Source: CAZPEV01 sp964585635 (GTDB lineage Bacteria; Zixibacteria; MSB-5A5; GN15; JAAZOE01). From it: a stretch of DNA of 49,161 nt. The translations under genes were made by a program, and so were the position numbers. The stretch lies in assembly GCA_964585635.1 (NCBI GenBank), contig CAZPEV010000004.1:1-49161 (forward strand). Direction: 5' to 3'. Of the stretch, positions 19,304 to 27,911 are shown one piece after another. Numbering within the stretch: position 1 is the stretch's first letter; the number at the start of each line of letters is the position of its first letter. The notes under the pieces are model-generated. The model saw nothing but the letters and a program-made list of their open reading frames with translations. It had not been told where the DNA came from and searched no databases.

Positions 19304-19960
19304 TTACTCCCCAACAAGAATTAGCGCCGTGCCTCGGACCGTAACCGAAGCCCGGCCGGCCGTAATTCGGTTGCGCAGGGCGATGCTTTGACCCCGGCTG
19401 ACGACCAGCTCCCGCGCCGGGAAAGCCGTACCGCTCAAGCTCAGGACGATCCGCCGGCTGATCGGAACAATGGACAGACGCCGTCCACGATACCCCGCCA
19501 GGTGTTGCCTCCCGTTCGAGACCGGATAGATCTCCTGGCGGCTGTCGAGATAGCGCACCCGCAGCGGGCGCTTCCCCTTGAGGTGGTTTTCATAGAGCAG
19601 GAGATTCCCCAGCAAATGATCGGTCTCGCCGTTGGAATCGTACCAGCCGAAGATGGTGATGTCGGTGAGGTCGTTGCGCCGGCAGAACTCCAGCGCCAGC
19701 TCGCCGTCGGTTTTATCCTTGATGGACGGGTGCAGCAGCAACTGGGCTTGGCTGAGAAATCCTTTTCTGATCGTCGGCGCCGAGTCCAGGTCGGTCAGCC
19801 AGAAATCAAGCGCCAGCCCGCACCGTTGCACAAAGCTCAGGCCGCCGTCGACGGCGATGACCAGCGGCCGGGGACGTCGGCGGCGAAGCTGACGCTTCAC
19901 CAGGAGGCGGTCACCCGGGTGATAATGCCCATTGAGGAATACGAAGGCCGTCCCTGCCAT
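19304..19960 (-). CDS. thiN: Thiamine pyrophosphokinase-like protein
   Basis: This protein would transfer pyrophosphate from ATP to thiamine, making thiamine diphosphate. The two-domain TPK layout is visible. The Rossmann-like catalytic domain has VIAVDGGLSFVQRCG, DFWLTDLDSAP (metal/thiamine-binding Asp residues), SIKDKTDGELAL and SNGETDHLLGNLLL. The C-terminal beta-rich thiamine-binding domain (~145-218) includes SIVPISRRIVLSLSGTAFP. Length 218 is typical. The usual GGRxDH is here NGETDH, so a change in specificity is possible. It lies between the terminator of the upstream secreted-protein gene and the phosphatase, with no other thiamine genes nearby. No strong SD is visible. Confidence 0.85.
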   Translation of the reverse strand: MAGTAFVFLNGHYHPGDRLLVKRQLRRRRPRPLVIAVDGGLSFVQRCGLALDFWLTDLDSAPTIRKGFLSQAQLLLHPSIKDKTDGELALEFCRRNDLTDITIFGWYDSNGETDHLLGNLLLYENHLKGKRPLRVRYLDSRQEIYPVSNGRQHLAGYRGRRLSIVPISRRIVLSLSGTAFPARELVVSRGQSIALRNRITAGRASVTVRGTALILVGE

Positions 19961-19989
19961 GTCGTTTTCATCCGATACGCGGGTGAAAT

Positions 19990-20018
19990 GTGAAGGGGGA
20001 GCCGAGACTCCCCCTCAC
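19990..20018 (-). terminator. Hairpin terminator after the large secreted protein gene
   Basis: GGGGGAG (19995-20001) pairs with CTCCCCC (20008-20014), extended by GTGA/TCAC across a single bulged A: 11 bp around a 6-base loop. It starts two bases after the stop of the gene at 20020. The T-run on the minus strand is short (ATTT). Confidence 0.6.
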
Positions 20019-20019
20019 G

Positions 20020-23000
20020 TCATCGTATCACTGCAAACTTGAAATTGACCGCCTTATCGCGGTCCTTGTAATAACACAAATACACGTCAGAGGCCAGCGC
20101 TCGCCCGTCGGAATTGGTGACATCCCATACCACCAAACCGGAGGCGTTCCCGTTGAGCACCCGGACGACCTCACTGGTGATGGTCGTAATCGTCAGGACG
20201 CCGTCGGTGGCCATGTTGTATATCTTGACCTGCCGGCTGTTCTTGAACGACTTATAGGGATTCGGCGCCATGAATACCTCGGCCTGGACGCGCAGCCCGA
20301 AAACCTCGCTATAGGGCGAATTATTCGCCCGGCTGCGCCAATAGTACGTCCGTCCCGAGGATAGTGGCACCGATACCTGCCATGAGGTCGTGCCGGACGA
20401 GCTCTCTTCAACCGGACCGGAGTAAATCCGATTGATAAAGGTGGGATCTTCGGAAATCTCAAAGTAATAAAGGTTTTCCGTCAGGTTGCTGACCACGTTG
20501 GCCACTTCCAGCAATGGGCGCAGCGTTTTGACCGTAGACCCCGAACGAGGCTTCAAGTTTGCCGGCGTCTGCTGGTCGGCATTGACCGAAAAATCAAAGG
20601 CCCAGAAGCGGCGATCGGCGGCCCAGGGGGAGTAACCGACGCCGTCGGACGCCCGGCAGGTCCAGTAGTATCCCTTTCCCGAAGACAACGGCTGCGAGAC
20701 CGCCCAGGGAATATTGTTCCCGGCGCCGCTTCCGGGAATATTCTGGACCGCTTCAATGACCTGGGTGTGAGCGGCGTCGCCATACAAGGTAAAATCGTAC
20801 GTCAGAGGGGCCGATTCCGGGTCAAAGGCCGGCCCGGCCGTCAGCGTGACTTGAAGTGACGTCAGGGTGTCATAGTCGGAGGGAGAGACCAGCGCCGGCG
20901 CCTGCGGCGGCTGATTGACGCCGAATAAGGTGTCAAGATGAAACGCCGCCGACGTCATCCACCCCGAAAGCGCCTTGCCGTCATACGCCCGGACCTGCCA
21001 GCGATACCAGCGGGCATTGATGAACTGATACTGGGGTGAATGCGACGTCGTCGGTCCGGAACCCTGGGCCAAGCCGGTAGCCGAGTCCAGGATTGCCGTC
21101 CCGGCCGAATCGTACAGCCGTACTTGATACGTCAATGGATCTCCGTCGGCATCGGTGGCGTTGTACCAGGTCAACGACACCGGAAGATACGTGATCGTGG
21201 CGCCGTCGGGAGGGGAGTAGACGACCGGTGTCGTCGGGGGATGATTGGTGTCCGGCAGACTAATGGTAAACGTCAGTGCCGTCGACCAGGCGCTATAGGC
21301 GATGCCGTCATATGCCCGCGCGCGCCAGAAATAGGCGGACCCGTTTTCGAGTGCGGCGGTAACCTGCCAGGAGGTTGTGCCGGCCCCGGCGTTGACCTGA
21401 CCCGACTGAGCCGCCAAGGAGCTGAAATTGCCGAACTTTGAGACCTCAAAGGTATATGTCACGGCAATACCCTCGGGATCGGCGACGTTGGTCACCGCCA
21501 GCACCGGCCGTGCGGTCGTCAGGGTGCTGCCGTTGGTCGGCGAGGAGCCGCTGGGGGCCGGAGGCGGGGTGTTGGGCGTCGTAAACGACCACGCTGCCGA
21601 CCATTGCGAGGTGGCCGTGCCGTTGGTGGCCCGGCAATGCCAGTAGTACCGCTTGCCCAAATCCAGGGGAGCGCTGGTCGTAAAACAGGTTGTCGATGAT
21701 CCCTGCGGTATGACACCGGATTGCCGCACGATTGAGGCGAAATTCTGATCAGCGGCGATCTCAAATTGATATGTCACCGGATCGGGACAGCGACCTGGGC
21801 TGGAATTGGTCACGCATAGGGTCGGGCTGGCCGTGGATACCGCCGACCCGTTGGCCGGCGATGACGGTGCCGGCACCGACGGCGGCGCTCCGCAGGATGA
21901 CGAGGGCACAAAAATCTTGCCCATGTACGGTTTCATATAGAAGATGGAGTCGGCCACGCGCGAGGTGTCGGCGTAGGCATTGACCTCGTAATACAGATTA
22001 TGCAGGTTGACCGGCACGCTGTCGCGAACATAATCGGCCGTGCCATGCGCCGTCCGTACCAGTACGACATTGCCGCCCGAATAGTCGCGCCGCATGACAT
22101 ACATGTACGGCGTCGTTCCCCAATCGCTGCTGCCGGTCCGGCTGACCTCATAGGCCGACCCCAGCGGCCGGCCGAAATCGACCTCATACACGTCCCGCCA
22201 ACGCAGGGTGTCATTGAAACGCATGATGGCGACATAGGCGTTGGTGTCCTGTACCGTCAGGTAAAAGGCGTAATGCATCATGTAGATGCGGGTCGAGTCA
22301 AAACGCCAGTTGGACGGATCGGAGGAGCACATGACGTCGCCGGCGATCGCCCAGACGATAGACTTGTTCGGATGAGCAGCCATAGTGTCGGCCATTTGGT
22401 ACCAGGTCCGCCAGTTGGACGGCCCTTTCGTATAATCGATCGGGTTCTCCAACGACACCCCCGACACATACGGCAAAACCGCCGAAAGGTGGGTGGCGTT
22501 GAACTTGTTGATATTGGCAAACCCAAGAATACGACCGAGTCCCCGCGCCTGGCAAGTCGAGTCGAGCGTGGCCTGGATGGCCGAGTCGATCCGCATCGTC
22601 GAGTGATCAAAATAGTACATCTGCGAATCAGTCTCGATCGCCTTCTGTTCCATCCAGTCCATCTGCGAGGTCGGACCCCCGGAGGTCGAATTGATCGTGT
22701 AGTACGAACCTAACCTCCCGGCGTCACGGTACTGGTTGTCCATGAAGAACATCCGCCAGTGAGCTTTGACCGGCCCCCTGCCGGACTTGGCCGAATCCTC
22801 CATAAAATATCGGCGGTAGGCGTACGCCAGGGCCTGGCGGGCATACCGGCAGTATCCATTCGCCAGCCAGACGTACCCGGCCGGATAAAAATAGTCCCCC
22901 GCCTGGTTGTTCCAATATTGATAGGTGAACCGCTTCTGCTGTTGCGCCAGCCCCGTCAGCGTGTAGCTGCGGTTCCCGTCCCCCTGCTGGGTAATATTGA

Positions 23001-23412
23001 CGGCGTTGTCGGCTATATGCACGACCAGCGATTCCACCGAAACCCCGATGCTGTCCAAATAATGCTTGGCATAAATATACTGCCAGTGCCGGGCGGTGTC
23101 GGCCAGCCGCGCCTGGTAGGTCAGCCCCGAATTCGCCCCCTCGTACAGGTTGATCTCCTGGCTGGAGGCGTAGGGACCGACCGGAAAATCGCGGCCGAGC
23201 GCCCGGGCGGTATCGACCAGCGCCTTCATGAAGGAATACTCTCCGGCGGCCGAGGCGTCAAAATGCTCCACCAGCCAGCGGAAGGTGTATCGATTTGTCC
23301 CGGTGTACCCGTTGCCGCCGATGATATGCTTATAGGGCGTCTTGTCGGTGGCGATGCCCAAGGTGGCCAGGGTCGAAAATATTATAGCTAGAGCGACGAT
23401 CTTTCTGGTCAT
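20020..23412 (-). CDS. Large secreted protein: glycosidase-like N-terminal domain, Ig/FN3-like repeats, FlgD-like C-terminus
   Basis: ATG 23412 follows TTAGGA. A signal peptide (IVALAIIFSTLATLGIA) leads into ~480 residues that I do not recognise with certainty. This part has alternating helix/strand segments and many Trp/Tyr, including HWRMFFMDNQYRDAG, GVSLENPIDYTKG and SIVWAIAGDVM; the look is of a TIM-barrel carbohydrate-active protein. Four Ig/FN3-like repeats follow, each beginning P.PSSPANGS, PPAPSGSSPTNGS, HPPTTPVVYSPPDGA or QPPQAPALVSPSD and containing YYWxCRA or YFWRARA. A further related repeat and a terminal FlgD-Ig-like domain (APNPYKSFKNSRQVKIYNM...VYLCYYKD) end the protein. Such C-termini are common on secreted proteins of FCB-group bacteria. 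It borders the polysaccharide locus, so a role in glycan processing is possible but unproven. Confidence 0.7.
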   Translation of the reverse strand: MTRKIVALAIIFSTLATLGIATDKTPYKHIIGGNGYTGTNRYTFRWLVEHFDASAAGEYSFMKALVDTARALGRDFPVGPYASSQEINLYEGANSGLTYQARLADTARHWQYIYAKHYLDSIGVSVESLVVHIADNAVNITQQGDGNRSYTLTGLAQQQKRFTYQYWNNQAGDYFYPAGYVWLANGYCRYARQALAYAYRRYFMEDSAKSGRGPVKAHWRMFFMDNQYRDAGRLGSYYTINSTSGGPTSQMDWMEQKAIETDSQMYYFDHSTMRIDSAIQATLDSTCQARGLGRILGFANINKFNATHLSAVLPYVSGVSLENPIDYTKGPSNWRTWYQMADTMAAHPNKSIVWAIAGDVMCSSDPSNWRFDSTRIYMMHYAFYLTVQDTNAYVAIMRFNDTLRWRDVYEVDFGRPLGSAYEVSRTGSSDWGTTPYMYVMRRDYSGGNVVLVRTAHGTADYVRDSVPVNLHNLYYEVNAYADTSRVADSIFYMKPYMGKIFVPSSSCGAPPSVPAPSSPANGSAVSTASPTLCVTNSSPGRCPDPVTYQFEIAADQNFASIVRQSGVIPQGSSTTCFTTSAPLDLGKRYYWHCRATNGTATSQWSAAWSFTTPNTPPPAPSGSSPTNGSTLTTARPVLAVTNVADPEGIAVTYTFEVSKFGNFSSLAAQSGQVNAGAGTTSWQVTAALENGSAYFWRARAYDGIAYSAWSTALTFTISLPDTNHPPTTPVVYSPPDGATITYLPVSLTWYNATDADGDPLTYQVRLYDSAGTAILDSATGLAQGSGPTTSHSPQYQFINARWYRWQVRAYDGKALSGWMTSAAFHLDTLFGVNQPPQAPALVSPSDYDTLTSLQVTLTAGPAFDPESAPLTYDFTLYGDAAHTQVIEAVQNIPGSGAGNNIPWAVSQPLSSGKGYYWTCRASDGVGYSPWAADRRFWAFDFSVNADQQTPANLKPRSGSTVKTLRPLLEVANVVSNLTENLYYFEISEDPTFINRIYSGPVEESSSGTTSWQVSVPLSSGRTYYWRSRANNSPYSEVFGLRVQAEVFMAPNPYKSFKNSRQVKIYNMATDGVLTITTITSEVVRVLNGNASGLVVWDVTNSDGRALASDVYLCYYKDRDKAVNFKFAVIR

Positions 23413-23600
23413 GTCCTAACCCTCTTATACATTAAGCCATGTCAGGGATGGCAAAAAACCTGCCGCCGCCCATACGATATATCTTGCTGTCCCACAATGA
23501 AATACCAATCCCTCCGAACGGCCGGTCTGTTCAAATCCTGATTCTGACTTCATATTGCACAAACGGATTATACGGCTTTTAACCCTGTTGTACATTAAAA

Positions 23601-23630
23601 TTATCGGCCAAAAGCACCGAGCAATATAAT
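23601..23630 (+). promoter_or_regulatory. Promoter for the plus-strand CelD-like gene
   Basis: A perfect TATAAT at 23625-23630 lies 18 bases after TTATCG (23601-23606). Transcription would start near 23637, 34 bases before the ATG at 23671. It lies in the 258-base divergent gap between the secreted-protein gene and this gene; the minus-strand side shows no convincing promoter. Confidence 0.5.
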
Positions 23631-23670
23631 AGATGATACACCCGATAAGACAAAAGGGGCTGGACACATA

Positions 23671-24990
23671 ATGTACGGAAACGAATCATTCCCGTTACGG
23701 GGAGGTCTGCGCCGCGCGTATGTACCGTCGATAGAGTCGGTCAAACGGAAGCATAAGGGTATGACGGAATCTTATGATTTGCCTCGCGACAACCTGACCC
23801 GATCGCGTCACAAGACCCTCCGGATCGAAGCCATCAAATCCCAGGCTGAGATGCAAAAGCAAGCGGCGGAATGGGATCCCCTCGCGTTGGCGGCGGCACA
23901 CAAGCGCCCGATGTCCTCTTATGCCTGGGTCAGTGCTTTTCTGGAGCACCGTCTTAAGCCCGGCGAAAGCTGGCTGTGTCTATTGGCGTACGACGGCGCC
24001 GTTCTGGTCGGCGCGCTGCCTTTGGTCGTCGGGTCGCGCCGTCTGACCTCGGGCGGGATTCCGCTGCAGGTCCCCTTCGACTGGCATACCTTCTCCGTCG
24101 ACATCCTGGCGCTTCCGGGTCGGGAGGAGGAAGTTATCCCGTCTCTGCTGTCGTCGATTGGGCGGTTCATCCCATCATGGAGTGGTCTGCGGCTGATGCG
24201 TTTGCCCCGGTCATCACCGACATTGGCCGTGGTCGGACACGGAGTACCGGGCTTGCGGGCGGTTGCGACGTATGACGGTGACGGCTCCTTTATCTCCCTG
24301 CAGGGTTGCGACGATGCCTACCCGGCCGGTCTATCCCGTAATTTCCGCCGCAACCTGACCAAAGCGAGAAACAAGCTGGCCGAGTTGCGGGGGGTGGAAA
24401 TCATAAGCGTCGAGGGGGTACAAGCCGACCCTTCTCACTTGGAGGCGTTTGCTGACCTGGAGGCGTCGGGCTGGAAGGGCCGCGTCGGATCAGCCATCAA
24501 GGGTTCTCCGGACCTGATGAAGTTCTATTACACCCTGACTCGCCGCCTGGCGGCAGCCGGCTGGCTGCAATGGTATTTCCTGCGCGCCGAGGGAAAAGTT
24601 GTCGCCGCCAAGATGAACGTGAAATTCGGTCCCTCCCTGGTCATGTGCAAAATAGCCTACGATGAAGCCTATGCCCGCTGCAGTCCCGGCAATCTCCTAC
24701 TGGAACGGATTCTTCAAGATGTCTGTCGGTCTCGATCGGTGCAACGGATCGATCTGGTGACGGATATGCCGTGGCATGCCAATTGGAATCCGCAGACCGA
24801 ATCGTACTTCCATGTCCGGCTCTACCCAACCCGCCCTATGCCATTGCTCCTCGGCTATCTGCCGTTCCGGGTAAGGCGCGTTCTGGCCGATCGGCCTCTG
24901 CTGACGAGGCTGATTCGCGGCGCCCGCGCGGCCATGAAATGGCTGAAGAAGGCGGCGCCTATCCCGCCGCCGTCATCTGATCCGGACTGA
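23671..24990 (+). CDS. CelD/BioF2-like GNAT acyltransferase
   Basis: This is a member of the Acetyltransf_6 (CelD/BioF2-like, GNAT-fold) family, which transfers acyl groups and is common in exopolysaccharide loci. Visible blocks are an N-terminal half-domain (SWLCLLAYDGAVLVGALPLV, FDWHTFSVDILALPG), the central SRNFRRNLTKARNKL basic helix, and the C-terminal GNAT core (LEASGWKGRVGSAI, YFLRAEGKVVAAKMNV, YARCSPGNLLLERILQD). The start is the ATG 34 bases from the promoter, with AAAAGGGG upstream; the ATG at 23761 (MTESYDLPRD) is an alternative. It is the only plus-strand gene of the polysaccharide locus and converges with the operon end at 25025. Substrate unknown; acylation of a glycan is inferred from the neighbours. 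Confidence 0.8.
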   Translation: MYGNESFPLRGGLRRAYVPSIESVKRKHKGMTESYDLPRDNLTRSRHKTLRIEAIKSQAEMQKQAAEWDPLALAAAHKRPMSSYAWVSAFLEHRLKPGESWLCLLAYDGAVLVGALPLVVGSRRLTSGGIPLQVPFDWHTFSVDILALPGREEEVIPSLLSSIGRFIPSWSGLRLMRLPRSSPTLAVVGHGVPGLRAVATYDGDGSFISLQGCDDAYPAGLSRNFRRNLTKARNKLAELRGVEIISVEGVQADPSHLEAFADLEASGWKGRVGSAIKGSPDLMKFYYTLTRRLAAAGWLQWYFLRAEGKVVAAKMNVKFGPSLVMCKIAYDEAYARCSPGNLLLERILQDVCRSRSVQRIDLVTDMPWHANWNPQTESYFHVRLYPTRPMPLLLGYLPFRVRRVLADRPLLTRLIRGARAAMKWLKKAAPIPPPSSDPD

Positions 24991-25024
24991 TTCTGAGGGG
25001 GTGAGCCGTTCCACCCTGCGAGCC

Positions 25025-26746
25025 CTATCGCAATCTGATTCCGAGGAGCCGTATCGAGCGGAAGAAAGCTATTCTCTTGAAATTATGCTTTTCGTATCCC
25101 CGGAATGATGCCGAATTATCCTTCGTGACCAGCGTCTTGATCGTCAACCCACGGGCGGTATATCGCTGGAGGCGATACAGGATCGACAGCGAATGGAACC
25201 CCCTTCCCCGGAAGACCGGCGAGGTGGAATCGTCGCCCATTAAAACTTCCTGATCGGCCAGCACAAAATCCCGATTGAATACCGGCAGATAATCGCGCTG
25301 AAAAATTCCCCAAGAGATGTTGGCCATGGTCCCGCGAATGCGCATGCCGAAGCACTCGCCGCCCCGCCGGAATCGCTGAAGGATCGCCTCATGCTTGCGG
25401 GAGCCCGGTTCGAATCCCAGAAAAGAGGCGATGGTTTCAATGTCGCCTTCGGTCAGTTGATCGATGGTCACGTCGGGGGGAAGCGCCACCTTCGGGAGCG
25501 GGCAGGGTTGATACTCAAACACCAGCATGGTTTTGCTGCTGAAAAAGGCCCGGCGGAGTTTTCGCAACGCCGCCAGAATAAACGCTTTCAACCCATGGGT
25601 CAGGTAATAGGAATAGATCCGGTTTTTCAATCCCATAAACCAGCGAATCCGGCTCAGTTTTTCCATCGGCGACAGTCTCTTGATCTCTTCATACGCCTGA
25701 GAGAGAGCGTATCCGGTTGCCCGGCGGAAGATTGCAATCTGGAAGTTGTGCGCCTCCCTGTTGGCGAATGCCCCTTTGTGTTCCTTGGCCCCCCTGGTGT
25801 GATCGACGGCGATGTATCCCCGACGGATGAAATGGCTGACCAGGAGGGTGATGAGGATATTCCCCGGCGACTTACGGTTATAGTACATCTCGTGCACGAG
25901 CGTGTACAGATAGGCGACGCGATCATGACTATAGACAAAGAAGTAGGCGATCGGCCGGTCGGCATGCCGCAAGACCATGAAACTGATCTGCCCCAACTGA
26001 GCCAGATTTCTCACCAATGCTTCATAGAAGGCGCGATACTCCGGCTGCAAGAATTTGCTGGGAGTCGGCGTGTACATCCAGCGGTTGATATGGCAATGAA
26101 AGAAGGCCGGGAGCAGAGACAGAATCCGGTCGGTATCCTGGATTTCCTCCAGCCTCAGCCCCCCCGCGTTATTCAGGTCGTTATAGGCTTTGTTGAGGGT
26201 TCGGCGTCGCTTTAACTCGAAGGTGGCGCGCTCCGCTTCCTGGCCCTCAAACAGATACGTGACGCAGGTTTCAATATTCTTGATCCGGTGGCGGCTATGC
26301 TCTCTTTTCAGCAGAGCCCGGAAGGCCGGCAGCGTTTGCGATTCTTCTTTGATCTGCGATAACTCGATCTTATCCCAGTCCTCCCGATGGTCGTGCAGGT
26401 AGGCGAATATGCACGCCAAGATCAGCGGCTTATCTGGCCCGACCAGGTCGGAGTAATCGGCGTTGGGAGTGCCGATGAATTGCAGTATCCGGCGAGTGCG
26501 CCCCAGCCGCGAGATCTCCTTTATCATCAATGGCGCCATGCCGATCGTCAGGCCGTCGGCCGTGACCACCAGGACGTACAGCCGATGCTTGTCGCCGAAC
26601 GCCTCCCACCAGGAACGAAGCCACTCGAAGGTGAGAAAGACATTCCGGACGTCGTTCTGCGACAGCAGCCGTTCCCAGTCCGGCTTAAGAGCCTCGAATG
26701 CCGACCAGGTGTCGATCCTGGCCGTCTGTACCTTATCGGTTGTCAT
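25025..26746 (-). CDS. CelD-like acyltransferase fused to a second GNAT domain
   Basis: At 573 residues this is ~200 longer than single CelD-like proteins. Residues ~1-370 form the CelD/BioF2-like unit (FLTFEWLRSWWEAFGDKHRL, ELKRRRTLNKAYNDL, YFFVYSHDRVAYLYTLVHEMYY, KSPGNILITLLVSHFI). Residues ~410-573 form an additional GNAT-like domain (PDVTIDQLTEGDIETIASFL, SPVFRGRGFHSLSILYRLQR, IKTLVTKDNSASFRGYEKHNF), whose RGRGF...NxxS pattern resembles an acetyl-CoA-binding loop followed by the usual Asn/Ser segment. The start ATG overlaps the upstream deacetylase stop (TGATG), so translation is coupled. It is the last gene of the operon. Two acylations of the same glycan, or one domain as a binding scaffold, are both possible. 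Confidence 0.8.
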   Translation of the reverse strand: MTTDKVQTARIDTWSAFEALKPDWERLLSQNDVRNVFLTFEWLRSWWEAFGDKHRLYVLVVTADGLTIGMAPLMIKEISRLGRTRRILQFIGTPNADYSDLVGPDKPLILACIFAYLHDHREDWDKIELSQIKEESQTLPAFRALLKREHSRHRIKNIETCVTYLFEGQEAERATFELKRRRTLNKAYNDLNNAGGLRLEEIQDTDRILSLLPAFFHCHINRWMYTPTPSKFLQPEYRAFYEALVRNLAQLGQISFMVLRHADRPIAYFFVYSHDRVAYLYTLVHEMYYNRKSPGNILITLLVSHFIRRGYIAVDHTRGAKEHKGAFANREAHNFQIAIFRRATGYALSQAYEEIKRLSPMEKLSRIRWFMGLKNRIYSYYLTHGLKAFILAALRKLRRAFFSSKTMLVFEYQPCPLPKVALPPDVTIDQLTEGDIETIASFLGFEPGSRKHEAILQRFRRGGECFGMRIRGTMANISWGIFQRDYLPVFNRDFVLADQEVLMGDDSTSPVFRGRGFHSLSILYRLQRYTARGLTIKTLVTKDNSASFRGYEKHNFKRIAFFRSIRLLGIRLR

Positions 26747-27831
26747 CAGGTTGGCATCCCCACCCTGTGCGGCGCCATTTTCTCGCCGGCCAGGTTATCC
26801 AACGTCAAATGGTGTGGCCGAGCCGGGTCAAACGCGCCGGAGATGAGGGTTTGAAAGAGACCAAAGCCGCAGTCCCCGCCAATCCCGATCCGCCGCAGCA
26901 GGTACGGATTCTGGCCACGATGGTTCCGCCCCGGTTCGGTGGTGACGGCCCCGCAGAAATGCCGTGCGGCGAGCGCCACGACCTGCCGGCTGATATCCAG
27001 GCGACGACCGTTGGGATAGGCAAACAGGTCAACGTCTTTGTTCGTTATGGCCTCAATTTCCTGCTTGCTGCCGAGCATCTCTTCCTCAAGCCGGCCGTTA
27101 TCGAGGCCGGCTAAAATCGGATGGGTCCGTGAATGGGCGCCGATGGTAATCAGCGGATCGGTCGCCAGGGACGTCAACTCCGCCCGGCTCAGCGGTTGAT
27201 AATCACCGAATTGCTCCTGACGAATCTGGTCGCCGTACAGGTCGTCGATACCGGCCAGCAACTGATCCCGTTGCTTCACGCCGATCGACTTCAGATGGTC
27301 GCAGATCGACCGCCGGACTCCAGCCGCGGCTGCGGGCGAGGATGTATCATAACGCCCTAGCCCAATACCAGCCAGGTCGACGCCCTTTTCGCCGGCCGAT
27401 TTCACCACCGCCGATACAAAATCCGGCCACAGAAACCCTCGTATCGTTCCCTCCTGCTGAATGAAGCCGCTGGTCACGAAGATGGTCGCTGGAATCTGCA
27501 GCTCCCTGCAAATTGGGTATGCCAGCGAATAATTTGATCGATACCCATCGTCGAAGGTCACGGCGGCCACATGCCGCTCGCTCTTTCCCGCGGCCAGCAG
27601 GGCGACTATTTCCCCGAGCGGGCAAATCCGGTAATGCGACTTGAGATACCGCATTTGCCTCCTGAAATCCTCCAGATGGACCTGGGTCCAATCGCGCCGG
27701 CCGGCGGCCTCGGTTACCCCGTGGTACATCACGATCAAGGGATGGAAACGATGCCACCACGCCGAGGCGCGAGCCAACCCGGCGCCGGCGACACAACCGG
27801 CTATGCTTTTCTTCAATCCCACGTTGCGCAC
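26746..27831 (-). CDS. Polysaccharide deacetylase (NodB domain)
   Basis: This is a carbohydrate esterase family 4 enzyme that removes N-acetyl groups from sugars. The catalytic motifs are intact: TFDDGY (motif 1, with the catalytic base and metal Asp), HSRTH (motif 2, metal His pair) and FAYPNGRR (motif 3). The conserved opening VMYHGVTEAAGRRDWTQVHLEDF is typical of the exopolysaccharide-associated subgroup. The N-terminus has no clear signal peptide. The start is GTG 27831 with no strong SD, and its position is the least certain part. It precedes the double acyltransferase with a one-base TGATG overlap, so deacetylation followed by re-acylation of an amino sugar is a plausible joint task. 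Confidence 0.88.
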   Translation of the reverse strand: MRNVGLKKSIAGCVAGAGLARASAWWHRFHPLIVMYHGVTEAAGRRDWTQVHLEDFRRQMRYLKSHYRICPLGEIVALLAAGKSERHVAAVTFDDGYRSNYSLAYPICRELQIPATIFVTSGFIQQEGTIRGFLWPDFVSAVVKSAGEKGVDLAGIGLGRYDTSSPAAAAGVRRSICDHLKSIGVKQRDQLLAGIDDLYGDQIRQEQFGDYQPLSRAELTSLATDPLITIGAHSRTHPILAGLDNGRLEEEMLGSKQEIEAITNKDVDLFAYPNGRRLDISRQVVALAARHFCGAVTTEPGRNHRGQNPYLLRRIGIGGDCGFGLFQTLISGAFDPARPHHLTLDNLAGEKMAPHRVGMPT

Positions 27832-27911
27832 TAAGGAAGGGCGGCGGCGCTGGAATCGTCGGCTTGCCCCCCGGCCATCCCATGCGTCAGCGCTGTCCAG
27901 CCATTACACCC

